This document shows positions 26,159-32,736 of a DNA stretch of 51,452 nucleotides, one piece after another. This DNA comes from Caccoplasma_A sp045587545 (lineage in GTDB: Bacteria; Bacteroidota; Bacteroidia; Bacteroidales; G3-4614): contig JAZNCN010000019.1 of NCBI GenBank assembly GCA_045587545.1, positions 1 through 51,452 on the forward strand, written 5' to 3'. The position numbers were made by a program, and so were the translations under genes. The notes below the pieces were generated by a model. The model did no database searches. It saw nothing but the letters and a program-made list of their open reading frames with translations, and was not told the DNA's origin. Every line of letters begins with the position of its first letter. The stretch's first letter is position 1.

Positions 26159-26355
26159 AAAAAGTATATCTCTTATGAAGAGATGTATCTTTAGACAAAG
26201 ATACTTAAAAATCTGTAAAATTCAAGTAAAAATGTTTATTTTTTGAGTAAATATTATAAAATTATTTAGCAATTTCATTCTTTATAAATAGTTAATACAC
26301 TGATATACAATAAATAAATTGTATGGTACATCTCTTCATAAGAGATATACATTTT
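26159..26355. other. Putative invertible promoter segment bounded by 29-base inverted repeats
   Basis: The left arm (26159-26187) and right arm (26327-26355) are reverse complements at 28 of 29 positions, with 24 contiguous matches (26164-26187 with 26327-26350). Each arm is itself an imperfect dyad (ATCTCTT, three bases, AAGAGAT), as expected of a recombinase site. The 139 bases between contain a consensus Bacteroidota promoter pointing left (26225 to 26196), away from the lipoprotein gene at 26394. I found no equally good promoter pointing right. Inversion would put the promoter about 70 bases upstream of that gene. No recombinase gene is in the window, so one would have to act in trans. 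Confidence 0.65.
26196..26225 (-). promoter_or_regulatory. Promoter inside the invertible segment, currently leftward
   Basis: On the minus strand, TTG (26225-26223), a 19-base spacer and TATCTTTG (26203-26196) match the Bacteroidota consensus. The -7 box lies inside a small dyad, GTATCTTT-AGAC-AAAGATAC (26185-26204), that could be an operator or part of the recombination site. Confidence 0.65.
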
Positions 26356-26393
26356 AAATTCCAAGTATTAACATTTAAATTTTAATTAAAAAG

Positions 26394-26768
26394 ATGAAAA
26401 CGCTAAAATTTTTATTTGTGGCATTGGCACTTTTAATGGTGACTCCAACATTTACAAGTTGTAAAGATGATGAAAAAGATGAGCCGGGAGCACCTCAGTC
26501 ATCAGCTTCATTAGTAGGAACATGGGTTTATACAGAAGATGGTGATTATTCTAACACAATGACCTTCTCAAGTAATGGGACTTTTGTAGATTTCGAGATG
26601 GAGTATTATAATGGAGAGTGGGAAACCTATTCAGATAATGGTACTTATACCTTTGATGGCACAACATTAACTTTACGTTATAGTGATGGATATGTATACT
26701 CATATAAAATCACCATAAGTGGTAATTCTTTTGTTGACGAAGGTGGTTGGGTATATTATAAAAGATAA
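26394..26768 (+). CDS. Small lipocalin-like lipoprotein, possibly phase-variable
   Basis: The 124-residue product has a lipobox ending at Cys23 (FTSC followed by KDDEKDE), so it is lipid-anchored and, with the acidic run after the cysteine, possibly surface-exposed, as that signal is known to favour surface export in Bacteroides and relatives. The rest is a short beta-barrel-like pattern: SLVGTWVYTEDGDYSNTMTF, FSSNGTFVDFEME, NGTYTFDGTTLTLRYSDG and YSYKITISGNSF. That matches small lipocalin-like domains often seen in Bacteroidota secreted proteins. Ligand unknown. Its upstream region is the inverted-repeat segment, and it ends at a perfect 36-base palindrome terminator. Confidence 0.75.
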   Translation: MKTLKFLFVALALLMVTPTFTSCKDDEKDEPGAPQSSASLVGTWVYTEDGDYSNTMTFSSNGTFVDFEMEYYNGEWETYSDNGTYTFDGTTLTLRYSDGYVYSYKITISGNSFVDEGGWVYYKR

Positions 26769-26824
26769 TAAAAACTTATTTGAAATTTATTAATCAATAG
26801 AATAAGTAAACTATTTTAGAATCC

Positions 26825-26860
26825 AAAGAGGCTCCGGCAAAATTTTGCCGGAGCCTCTTT
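26825..26860. terminator. Perfect 36-base bidirectional terminator
   Basis: AAAGAGGCTCCGGCAAAA followed directly by its reverse complement. It lies between convergent genes (26394 and 26967). The flanking A and T runs serve both strands. A weak repeat-like stretch with TAGCTAACAACTAATAGCTG follows at 26936-26955. Confidence 0.88.
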
Positions 26861-26966
26861 AAGTTTGAAATTTTGGGTAAAAGAGAGACAAAGAAATATT
26901 ATTCAACAAACTAAAGTTTGTTAACTGACAACTGATAGCTAACAACTAATAGCTGATAAATGGTAG

Positions 26967-27515
26967 CTATTGTTTAACCACTACCATTTTTTTGCCATGC
27001 CCTTTCATTTTGCAGCAACCAACAGAAAGGGGGTGGTTGCACTCTTTCCCTTTCATGCTACTATAAGCCATTTTTTGTATGGGGTTAAGAGTTTCAACAA
27101 AACGCTCTTCCGCTTTTGCCTGTTTCCTTAAATGGCGTTCGTTCATAGCGCTCTTGTTATCCCCATAACTGATACGCTCTTTACTCTCCATTAAATTCAG
27201 CTTATACAATTTTTCGGTCTGCTTATTGTTAAGGTGTAGGCGATGTTTCATATTCTCGGTTTTGAACTCAGCCCAATCGCGGGGAGTCATAGCCTCGCCA
27301 TTCTTTTGAGTAAGAATTCGGTAGATAGGAATTTTCTCTTCGCTCATATAAACAACCGAGTCAATACCATTATGATTAATAACCTCCAAGCTGTTAAGAG
27401 TAAGAGTATCTCTTACAACAACACTTCTGTTCATATCCCTATGATGTCTGTGCTTTGCAGAACCCTCAAAAACAAACATCAAACTCAAAAATGCAAATAG
27501 ATATAACTTTTCCAT
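26967..27515 (-). CDS. Secreted Spy-like protein with Cys/His-rich tail
   Basis: The 182-residue product has a signal peptide (MEKLYLFAFLSLMFVFEGSA) and then a His/Arg-rich patch (KHRHHRDM). The middle contains two short motifs of the LTxxQ kind seen in Spy/CpxP-like periplasmic proteins (LHLNNKQTEKLYKLN and LNPIQKMAYSSMKG) separated by a basic helical stretch (MNERHLRKQAKAEERFVETL). The C-terminus (KECNHPLSVGCCKMKGHGKK) is rich in Cys and His and could bind metal. Spy-like proteins are envelope chaperones; DUF4890-type Bacteroidota relatives are uncharacterised. It is divergent from the DUF5009 gene. Confidence 0.6.
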   Translation of the reverse strand: MEKLYLFAFLSLMFVFEGSAKHRHHRDMNRSVVVRDTLTLNSLEVINHNGIDSVVYMSEEKIPIYRILTQKNGEAMTPRDWAEFKTENMKHRLHLNNKQTEKLYKLNLMESKERISYGDNKSAMNERHLRKQAKAEERFVETLNPIQKMAYSSMKGKECNHPLSVGCCKMKGHGKKMVVVKQ

Positions 27516-27598
27516 AAATAAAAAAATTAAAAAACTCTATATAAATACACCCGATAACTCAAAATAGTTCATTAACTTAGCGGAATAAAAGAGAAAAT

Positions 27599-28735
27599 AT
27601 GGCAAAACAACGATTAGAGTCGCTCGATGTATTAAGAGGATTTGACCTCTTCTGTTTAGTAGTATTAGAGACAACACTACACCCATTAGCCCACGCTTTG
27701 GATAGCGAAACATTTAATAAATTCATGTGGTGTTTCACACACGTCGATTGGGAAGGCTTCTCGTCATGGGATTTAGTAATGCCACTCTTTCTCTTTATGA
27801 CAGGAATAACCATACCCTTCTCGCTATCATCAGTAAAGCGAGACAGAACACAACCACGCCTGCCCATATATAAACGAATAATAAAACGTTTTATAATATT
27901 GTGGATATTCGGAATGATATGCCAAGGCAACCTACTTGCATTAGACCCCTCACGCATATATCTCTACTCAAACACACTACAATCAATAGCATTAGGATAT
28001 TTAGTATCATCAATCCTATTTATAAACCTAAAAACCTCAACACAAGTAGCAGTATCAATATCGTTACTCCTCATATATTGGGCATTAATGCAATTCGCAT
28101 CGGTTGATGGTTACGGAGCAGGTAATTACACCGCAACCGCCAATTTTGCCGAGTGGGTTGACAGAGCAGTATTAGGGCGTTTCAGAGATATGGCAACCAT
28201 AGGAGCAAATGGCGAAGTAGTATATGCCTCATGGTATAACTACACATGGATAGTAAGCTCACTAAACTTTGTAGTAACCGTAATGTCGGGAATGTTTGCA
28301 GGAATAATACTAAAAAATACAAACACCACCGCAATAGCCAAATTCAAACAACTATTATATATAGGAATATTATTAGTAATAGCAGGCTATCTGTTAGGAT
28401 ATGTACACCCCATAATCAAAAAGCTATGGACAAGTTCAATGACACTGTACAGCAGTGGTTGGTGCTACATACTAATGGCACTCTTCTATTGGGTAATAGA
28501 TGTAAAAGGATATAATAAACACACCCAACTATTAAAAGTATATGGAATGAACTCCATAACAGCCTATATGCTTACAATAGTAGTAAGTTTCAGCAGTATA
28601 TCACAATCACTGTTACACGGATTAGAACAATACACCTCAGCATATTACCCCTTTATTATAGCCATTAGCAACTGCACAATCATATACCTGATACTCCGCT
28701 ATATGTATAAGCACCAAATATATTTAAAGGTGTAA
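27599..28735 (+). CDS. DUF5009/HGSNAT-like multi-pass membrane acyltransferase
   Basis: The 378-residue product starts with RLESLDVLRGFDLFCLVV, the signature of the DUF5009 / heparan-alpha-glucosaminide N-acetyltransferase-like family, and has about ten membrane segments. Family features include HVDWEGFSSWDLVMPLFLFM, TGITIPFSLS, GYVHPIIKKLWTSSMTLYSS and VYGMNSITAYML. Human HGSNAT moves acetyl groups across a membrane to glucosamine; bacterial members are thought to modify sugars in a similar way, but the substrate here is unknown. No predicted partner gene is adjacent. It is followed by the gene-free palindrome-rich block. Confidence 0.85.
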   Translation: MAKQRLESLDVLRGFDLFCLVVLETTLHPLAHALDSETFNKFMWCFTHVDWEGFSSWDLVMPLFLFMTGITIPFSLSSVKRDRTQPRLPIYKRIIKRFIILWIFGMICQGNLLALDPSRIYLYSNTLQSIALGYLVSSILFINLKTSTQVAVSISLLLIYWALMQFASVDGYGAGNYTATANFAEWVDRAVLGRFRDMATIGANGEVVYASWYNYTWIVSSLNFVVTVMSGMFAGIILKNTNTTAIAKFKQLLYIGILLVIAGYLLGYVHPIIKKLWTSSMTLYSSGWCYILMALFYWVIDVKGYNKHTQLLKVYGMNSITAYMLTIVVSFSSISQSLLHGLEQYTSAYYPFIIAISNCTIIYLILRYMYKHQIYLKV

Positions 28736-28892
28736 ACTAAGTTAACGAGCATATGCTCGTTTAACCCACTCACGCTCGGCAGAGTTCAAGTAAACTTAAC
28801 TCTGCTCTCACTTACTCGTGGCTTTGTTAGTTTTCGGTTTCGTAAACTCAATCGCCCTACGGGTAGTTTTTAGAATAACACTCAATAATAAG

Positions 28893-28932
28893 CAAGAGGT
28901 TGTAACGTAATTGTACGCGTTGCAACCTCTTG
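28893..28932 (+). terminator. Terminator of the DUF5009 gene
   Basis: CAAGAGGTTGTAACG pairs with CGTTGCAACCTCTTG (15 pairs with one G-T), with a ten-base loop, followed by TTGTATTT. It is about 160 bases after the stop codon. Confidence 0.6.
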
Positions 28933-28963
28933 TTGTATTTCCCAGATTTTGGTTGGTTCTTTC

Positions 28964-28983
28964 GGACGTACCATGGTACGTCC
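28964..28983 (-). repeat. REP-like palindrome, copy 1
   Basis: GGACGTACCATGGTACGTCC is a perfect 20-base palindrome in the orientation CG-palindrome-CTAC, the reverse of the other copies, which read GTAGG-palindrome-G. Confidence 0.7.
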
Positions 28984-29045
28984 CTACATTAAGGCATTGA
29001 TAATCATATAAGTTGAGGTGCAAAATTCTGTAACCATGCAAGTAG

Positions 29046-29065
29046 GGACACACGATCGTGTGTCC
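29046..29065 (+). repeat. REP-like palindrome, copy 2
   Basis: GGACACACGATCGTGTGTCC is preceded by AACCATGCAAGTAG. It differs from the others at paired positions, keeping the palindrome perfect. It contains one GATC. Confidence 0.7.
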
Positions 29066-29139
29066 GATGAAATGTATTATCCCTGATTTTGGTTGGTTTT
29101 TTCGGAAAATATACACAGAGTTTGCAACCAAGCAAGTAG

Positions 29140-29159
29140 GGACACAGCATGCTGTGTCC
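29140..29159 (+). repeat. REP-like palindrome, copy 3
   Basis: GGACACAGCATGCTGTGTCC is preceded by GCAACCAAGCAAGTAG. A right-half copy (ATGCTCTGTCCGCAGTT) follows at about 29168-29184. Confidence 0.7.
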
Positions 29160-29346
29160 GTCAAAAAAATGCTCTGTCCGCAGTTGTCAGTTTTTAGTTG
29201 TACGGTGCTACGCATGCACCTTAGTTTTTAGCAATAAAGGCTCTAATAACTATTTATTATTCTTTATTCTTTCGGACACCACTCCGTCGCATAGGAGTAT
29301 TAATACCTCCGTCGTGCAGGGCACTGCACTCCCCATTTTAAGGTAC

Positions 29347-29388
29347 AAATTAACATTTAGTTAATTTTAATTACTTTGTAATTACCTT
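29347..29388 (+). repeat. Double-hairpin unit, copy 1
   Basis: Hairpin A is AAATTAAC-ATTTA-GTTAATTT (29347-29367) and hairpin B is TAATTAC-TTT-GTAATTA (29368-29384), followed by CCTT. The whole is framed by CATTTTAAGGTA (29334-29345) and its exact complement (29383-29394). Confidence 0.6.
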
Positions 29389-29409
29389 AAAATGCCCCAT
29401 ACTGCGGTC

Positions 29410-29452
29410 GGATTAACATTCAGTTAATCCTATTTGCTAAAGCAAATACCTT
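29410..29452 (+). repeat. Double-hairpin unit, copy 2
   Basis: Hairpin A is GGATTAAC-ATTCA-GTTAATCC (29410-29430) and hairpin B is TATTTGCT-AA-AGCAAATA (29431-29448), followed by CCTT. Compared with copy 1, both arms of each stem have changed together. Confidence 0.6.
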
Positions 29453-29509
29453 GTATGCACGCTGTGTCCCTACATTATTTATACATATATTTTGCGACCT
29501 TGCAAGTAG

Positions 29510-29529
29510 GGACAGAGCATGCTCTGTCC
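29510..29529 (+). repeat. REP-like palindrome, copy 4
   Basis: GGACAGAGCATGCTCTGTCC is preceded by GCGACCTTGCAAGTAG and followed by the GTACGGTGCTACGC module. A truncated copy in the opposite orientation ends with CTGTGTCCCTAC at about 29462-29473. Confidence 0.7.
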
Positions 29530-29576
29530 GCAGTTTTTAGTTGTACGGTGCTACGCACCTTAGTTGTTAGTTTAAA

Positions 29577-29605
29577 CGGAGTTGCACACTTAAAGTGCAA
29601 CTCCG
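29577..29605 (+). terminator. Hairpin, possible terminator or repeat end
   Basis: CGGAGTTGCAC pairs perfectly with GTGCAACTCCG around ACTTAAA, followed by CTGTTTCT. No gene lies directly upstream, so it may belong to the repeat cluster. Confidence 0.5.
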
Positions 29606-29683
29606 CTGTTTCTATTAGTTTAATTTGTATAATTAGTCTAATTGGGCTAATAATACTACCAACTGAATTTAAATTCCGATAAG

Positions 29684-29714
29684 TTGTCATACTCGTTCAT
29701 ATTTATTATCTTCG
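29684..29714 (+). promoter_or_regulatory. Promoter of the dut operon
   Basis: TTG (29684-29686), a 20-base spacer and TATCTTCG (29707-29714), followed by CAC. The predicted leader is about 20 bases. Confidence 0.65.
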
Positions 29715-29738
29715 CACCATAAATAATAATAAAACAAA

Positions 29739-30176
29739 ATGGTAAAGGTAAAAGTTATAAATAAAGGAAAGCATGCGTTGCCTGAGTATGGAACTTTGCA
29801 TGCGGCAGGAATGGACGTAAGAGCAAATCTTTCAGAACCTGTTGTTTTAAAACCTATGGAGCGTAAAATAATCCCGACAGGATTATTTATTGAATTGCCC
29901 GAAGGTTACGAAGCACAATTACGTCCTCGTAGCGGATTGGCTATAAAAAAAGGTATTACATTGCTTAATACGCCCGGAACTATCGATGCCGATTATCGTG
30001 GGGAAGTTGGTGTAATACTTATAAATCTTTCGCAGGAGGATTTTGTTGTTGAAGATGGCGAACGTATATGTCAAATGGTTATAAAGCCATACACCAGAAT
30101 AGAGTGGGAAGAGACAGATACTCTTGAAGATAGCGAAAGAGGGGCAGGAGGCTTTGGACACACAGGAGTGAAATAA
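29739..30176 (+). CDS. dut: Deoxyuridine 5'-triphosphate nucleotidohydrolase
   Basis: The 145-residue product has the five dUTPase motifs of the trimeric family: GMDVRANL, RPRSGLAIKKG, NTPGTIDADYRGEVGVILIN, GERICQMVI and the C-terminal RGAGGFGHTG arm that closes over the substrate. It hydrolyses dUTP to dUMP, preventing uracil incorporation and supplying thymidylate synthesis. It heads a run with a TPR lipoprotein, a DUF4292 lipoprotein and an EnvC-like protein, an order that I recall as conserved in Bacteroidales. Its stop overlaps the next start (TAATG). Confidence 0.95.
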   Translation: MVKVKVINKGKHALPEYGTLHAAGMDVRANLSEPVVLKPMERKIIPTGLFIELPEGYEAQLRPRSGLAIKKGITLLNTPGTIDADYRGEVGVILINLSQEDFVVEDGERICQMVIKPYTRIEWEETDTLEDSERGAGGFGHTGVK

Positions 30177-31906
30177 TGGCCAAAAATTGTTGTAGATACT
30201 CTTTTAATCTGATATTGTTGATGCTTTTAGTATCAACAACTCTTTTGTGTGCATGTAAGTCAAAGCAAAAAATAGACCTATCCGATAAAACGCAATATCT
30301 ATTGTTAGAATCAACAAGATTGGCAAATATGGGTAATCCTGATTCTTCGGTAGTTGCATATGATATTTTAAATCGTATTCTTGAAATAAATCCTTCCGAT
30401 GCCGATGCACTCTTTCGTATAGCCCCATACAGTTATATGCTTGGCAAACAAGAGGAGTTTTATAATAATATTCTTATCTCTGCAAAATCAGACACTACAA
30501 ATTACTATTACAATACCACAGCCGCAAATATTGCTATGGAGTTGGGTGATATTACAACAGCAGAGAAGATATACCGTATGTTGATAAGAAACAATCCCGG
30601 CGATGAAAAATTATACGATACGTTGGCAAGGACATATCTTAGAATGGGGGAGATTGATAAGGCATTGGCATGTTACGATACAATAGAGATAATGACCGAT
30701 AACATTGAGTATATTGCTATGACAAAAGCTAATATATATGCTCAAATTAAGGATATGCCCAAAATGCTTACAGAATTAAAGCGTTTATCGGCAACATATC
30801 CCGATAATATCGAGTATCTATTACCTTTAGCTTCGGCATATTTAGAGGTTGACAGCTTAGATAAAAACAGAGAGATAATAAATAAGGTAAAAGCGTTGGG
30901 GTCAAGTTGCATTACATCATTGTCTGATGCCGAGTATTACGATAAAAAGGGCGATATGGACAGTTTGCGGATATCGGTCTTTAATGCGTTGGAGTGTCCC
31001 GATATTGATTTGATGACAAAAGAATCTTTAATAAGAGACTTTTTAAACTTTATACTAAAAAAAGATAATGATATTAAATCATTAGAGCGTGCAGATACTC
31101 TATTTTTATATCTTACCGAAGCATATCCTCGCGAAGTATCAATTAAAAATTTCTATGCCGATATGTTGGTGATGCAATCAAAATTTGCCGAAGCGGCAGA
31201 GCAATATCAAGCATCATTATATGTTGAGCCTTCCGATATGGATATTAATAGACGATTGATAGGGGTGTTGTATGAAAGTGGTAATTATGAGCAGATGAAC
31301 AAGGCAATTGAAGATGCCCAACAATATGCCGATTCAACGTTTATATTGGAAGCGGCATCATATTATCATTTTTCAAAACAGACGGATAAAGCAAAAGAAT
31401 ATCTGCAAAATGCCATTGACAAGTATAAATCGTCTCCAATGTTTCTGTCCGATTTATATACATTAATGGGTGATATATATTATCGTGAAGGAGAAGCAGA
31501 TAATTCATTTGAATATTATAATTTGGCGATAAAAAGTAATCCCGTAAATATAGAGGCACTTAATAATTATGCATACCATCTGTCTGAATATGGTGGCGAT
31601 TTGGACAAAGCAGAGCAGATGAGTGCAAAAACAATATCGGCAAAACCAAATGATCCGACATATCTCGATACCTATGGGTGGATATTCTTTAAAAAGGGTA
31701 ACTATTTATTTGCTGAGTTGTATATAAAAAAATCGCTTGAGAATGGCGGTGATAAAAATAGTGAGGTTCTTGAACATTACGGAGATGTATTATATAAGCA
31801 AGGAGATATTGAAGAGGCATTGAAGTATTGGGAGAGAGCATTGGCAATTGATAAAAACAATGTCAAACTGAAAAATAAGATAGAGAATAAAACATACACC
31901 GATTAA
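30176..31906 (+). CDS. TPR-repeat lipoprotein
   Basis: The 576-residue product has a lipobox ending at Cys27 (TLLCAC followed by KSK). The rest is a long series of tetratricopeptide-like repeats, for example SVVAYDILNRILEINPSDAD, GDITTAEKIYRMLIRNNPGD, GEIDKALACYDTIEIM, AEAAEQYQASLYVEPSD, ADNSFEYYNLAIKSNPVNIE and GDIEEALKYWERALAIDKNN. Such repeats form protein-binding superhelices. Being lipid-anchored and co-transcribed with DUF4292 and EnvC-like proteins, it may scaffold an envelope complex; this is inference. Its start overlaps the dut stop by one base. Confidence 0.88.
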   Translation: MAKNCCRYSFNLILLMLLVSTTLLCACKSKQKIDLSDKTQYLLLESTRLANMGNPDSSVVAYDILNRILEINPSDADALFRIAPYSYMLGKQEEFYNNILISAKSDTTNYYYNTTAANIAMELGDITTAEKIYRMLIRNNPGDEKLYDTLARTYLRMGEIDKALACYDTIEIMTDNIEYIAMTKANIYAQIKDMPKMLTELKRLSATYPDNIEYLLPLASAYLEVDSLDKNREIINKVKALGSSCITSLSDAEYYDKKGDMDSLRISVFNALECPDIDLMTKESLIRDFLNFILKKDNDIKSLERADTLFLYLTEAYPREVSIKNFYADMLVMQSKFAEAAEQYQASLYVEPSDMDINRRLIGVLYESGNYEQMNKAIEDAQQYADSTFILEAASYYHFSKQTDKAKEYLQNAIDKYKSSPMFLSDLYTLMGDIYYREGEADNSFEYYNLAIKSNPVNIEALNNYAYHLSEYGGDLDKAEQMSAKTISAKPNDPTYLDTYGWIFFKKGNYLFAELYIKKSLENGGDKNSEVLEHYGDVLYKQGDIEEALKYWERALAIDKNNVKLKNKIENKTYTD

Positions 31907-31913
31907 TATAAAT

Positions 31914-32735
31914 ATGAGAAAGTGTCAGATAATATTAATCTCAATTGTTTCATTGTTGATTATAGCTGTATCGTCATGTAAGACAACCGATACTCTTGCA
32001 AAACGAGAAACAGAGGTAGAGAAAAAACAAAAATCAGAATTCTTTCAGAAAATTATGGCGCAATACCCTCAATTTTCAACAATGAGTTCAAAGTGCAATC
32101 TCTCTATAGCAAACATCTCGTCAAAGGCTCAGATAAAGATGATAAAAGATGATTATATCCAAATATCTTTACAGCCTATTTTGGGAATAGAGATGTTGCG
32201 AATTATGCTTACCCGAGATACTCTTTATGTAGTTGATAAAATAAATTCGCAGGTGGCAATAGAACCTCTTTCGTCAATAACAGAGACTCTGTCGGCAAAC
32301 GGAGGAATTAGTGAAGTTCAAAATATGATATTGGGATTACCATTTGCATTAGGTAATAATATAATAACATCTGATTACAATGAATTTGAATGGAGCTATG
32401 AGCAAGAGGGGGTAAAGATGAAGAGCGATGTCGTACAAAAAATATCATCAATATTTTCATATGATGTAAATGCTCATCTATTGTCAACTATTATTGAGTA
32501 TGATTATTTACCGGCAGTAGAGTGTCAATATTCCGAATATAAAAAAGACGAAAATGGTATTGAACGACCTTCGGTACTTACACTACAATCAAGAACTTCA
32601 AAATTTCCCATAAACGAAACCATAAAAATAACTAACTTCGCACCGGAGTGGGATAAGAAAGTGGTTAAAGATACAAAAATATCATCACGATATAAGCGAG
32701 TAACGCTTAAAGGATTATTAGAACAATATATGTAA
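31914..32735 (+). CDS. DUF4292-type lipoprotein
   Basis: The 273-residue product has a lipobox ending at Cys22 (AVSSC followed by KTT). The body (FSTMSSKCNLSIANISSKAQ, IKMIKDDYIQISLQPILGIE, RDTLYVVDKINSQV) is beta-rich and matches the DUF4292 family, whose fold recalls LolA/LolB-type lipoprotein carriers. That relation suggests a role in moving lipids or lipoproteins between membranes but is not proven. It lies 7 bases after the TPR gene and 1 base before the EnvC-like gene. Confidence 0.78.
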   Translation: MRKCQIILISIVSLLIIAVSSCKTTDTLAKRETEVEKKQKSEFFQKIMAQYPQFSTMSSKCNLSIANISSKAQIKMIKDDYIQISLQPILGIEMLRIMLTRDTLYVVDKINSQVAIEPLSSITETLSANGGISEVQNMILGLPFALGNNIITSDYNEFEWSYEQEGVKMKSDVVQKISSIFSYDVNAHLLSTIIEYDYLPAVECQYSEYKKDENGIERPSVLTLQSRTSKFPINETIKITNFAPEWDKKVVKDTKISSRYKRVTLKGLLEQYM

Positions 32736-32736
32736 A

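Larger units (their letters stand above)
28736..29738. repeat. One-kilobase gene-free block of palindromes and repeated modules
   Basis: No credible gene is seen on either strand. From left to right it holds: palindrome AACGAGCATATGCTCGTT (28744-28761 approx.), GCAGAGTT with AACTCTGC (about 28780-28804), a terminator hairpin (28893-28932), four 20-base palindromes of one family (28964-29529), two copies of CCC(A/T)GATTTTGGTTGGTT (28941 and 29081), two copies of the GTACGGTGCTACGC module (29190 and 29533), a tandem pair of double hairpins (29347-29452), a hairpin (29577-29605) and the dut promoter. It looks like a site where small repeat elements have accumulated. Confidence 0.75.

Noticed and set aside
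26159..26355. Inverted repeats read as a MITE
   Set aside because: No target-site duplication flanks the arms (AAAA on the left region, no matching copy on the right) and the interior holds a promoter rather than degenerate transposon sequence. Kept as an alternative only.
28808..29690. Small open frames in the palindrome-rich block, on both strands
   Set aside because: They are built of repeat modules, lack family resemblance and have no promoter of their own.
28736..29738. CRISPR array
   Set aside because: The repeats differ in sequence, spacing and orientation, and each is a palindrome rather than a repeat-spacer unit.
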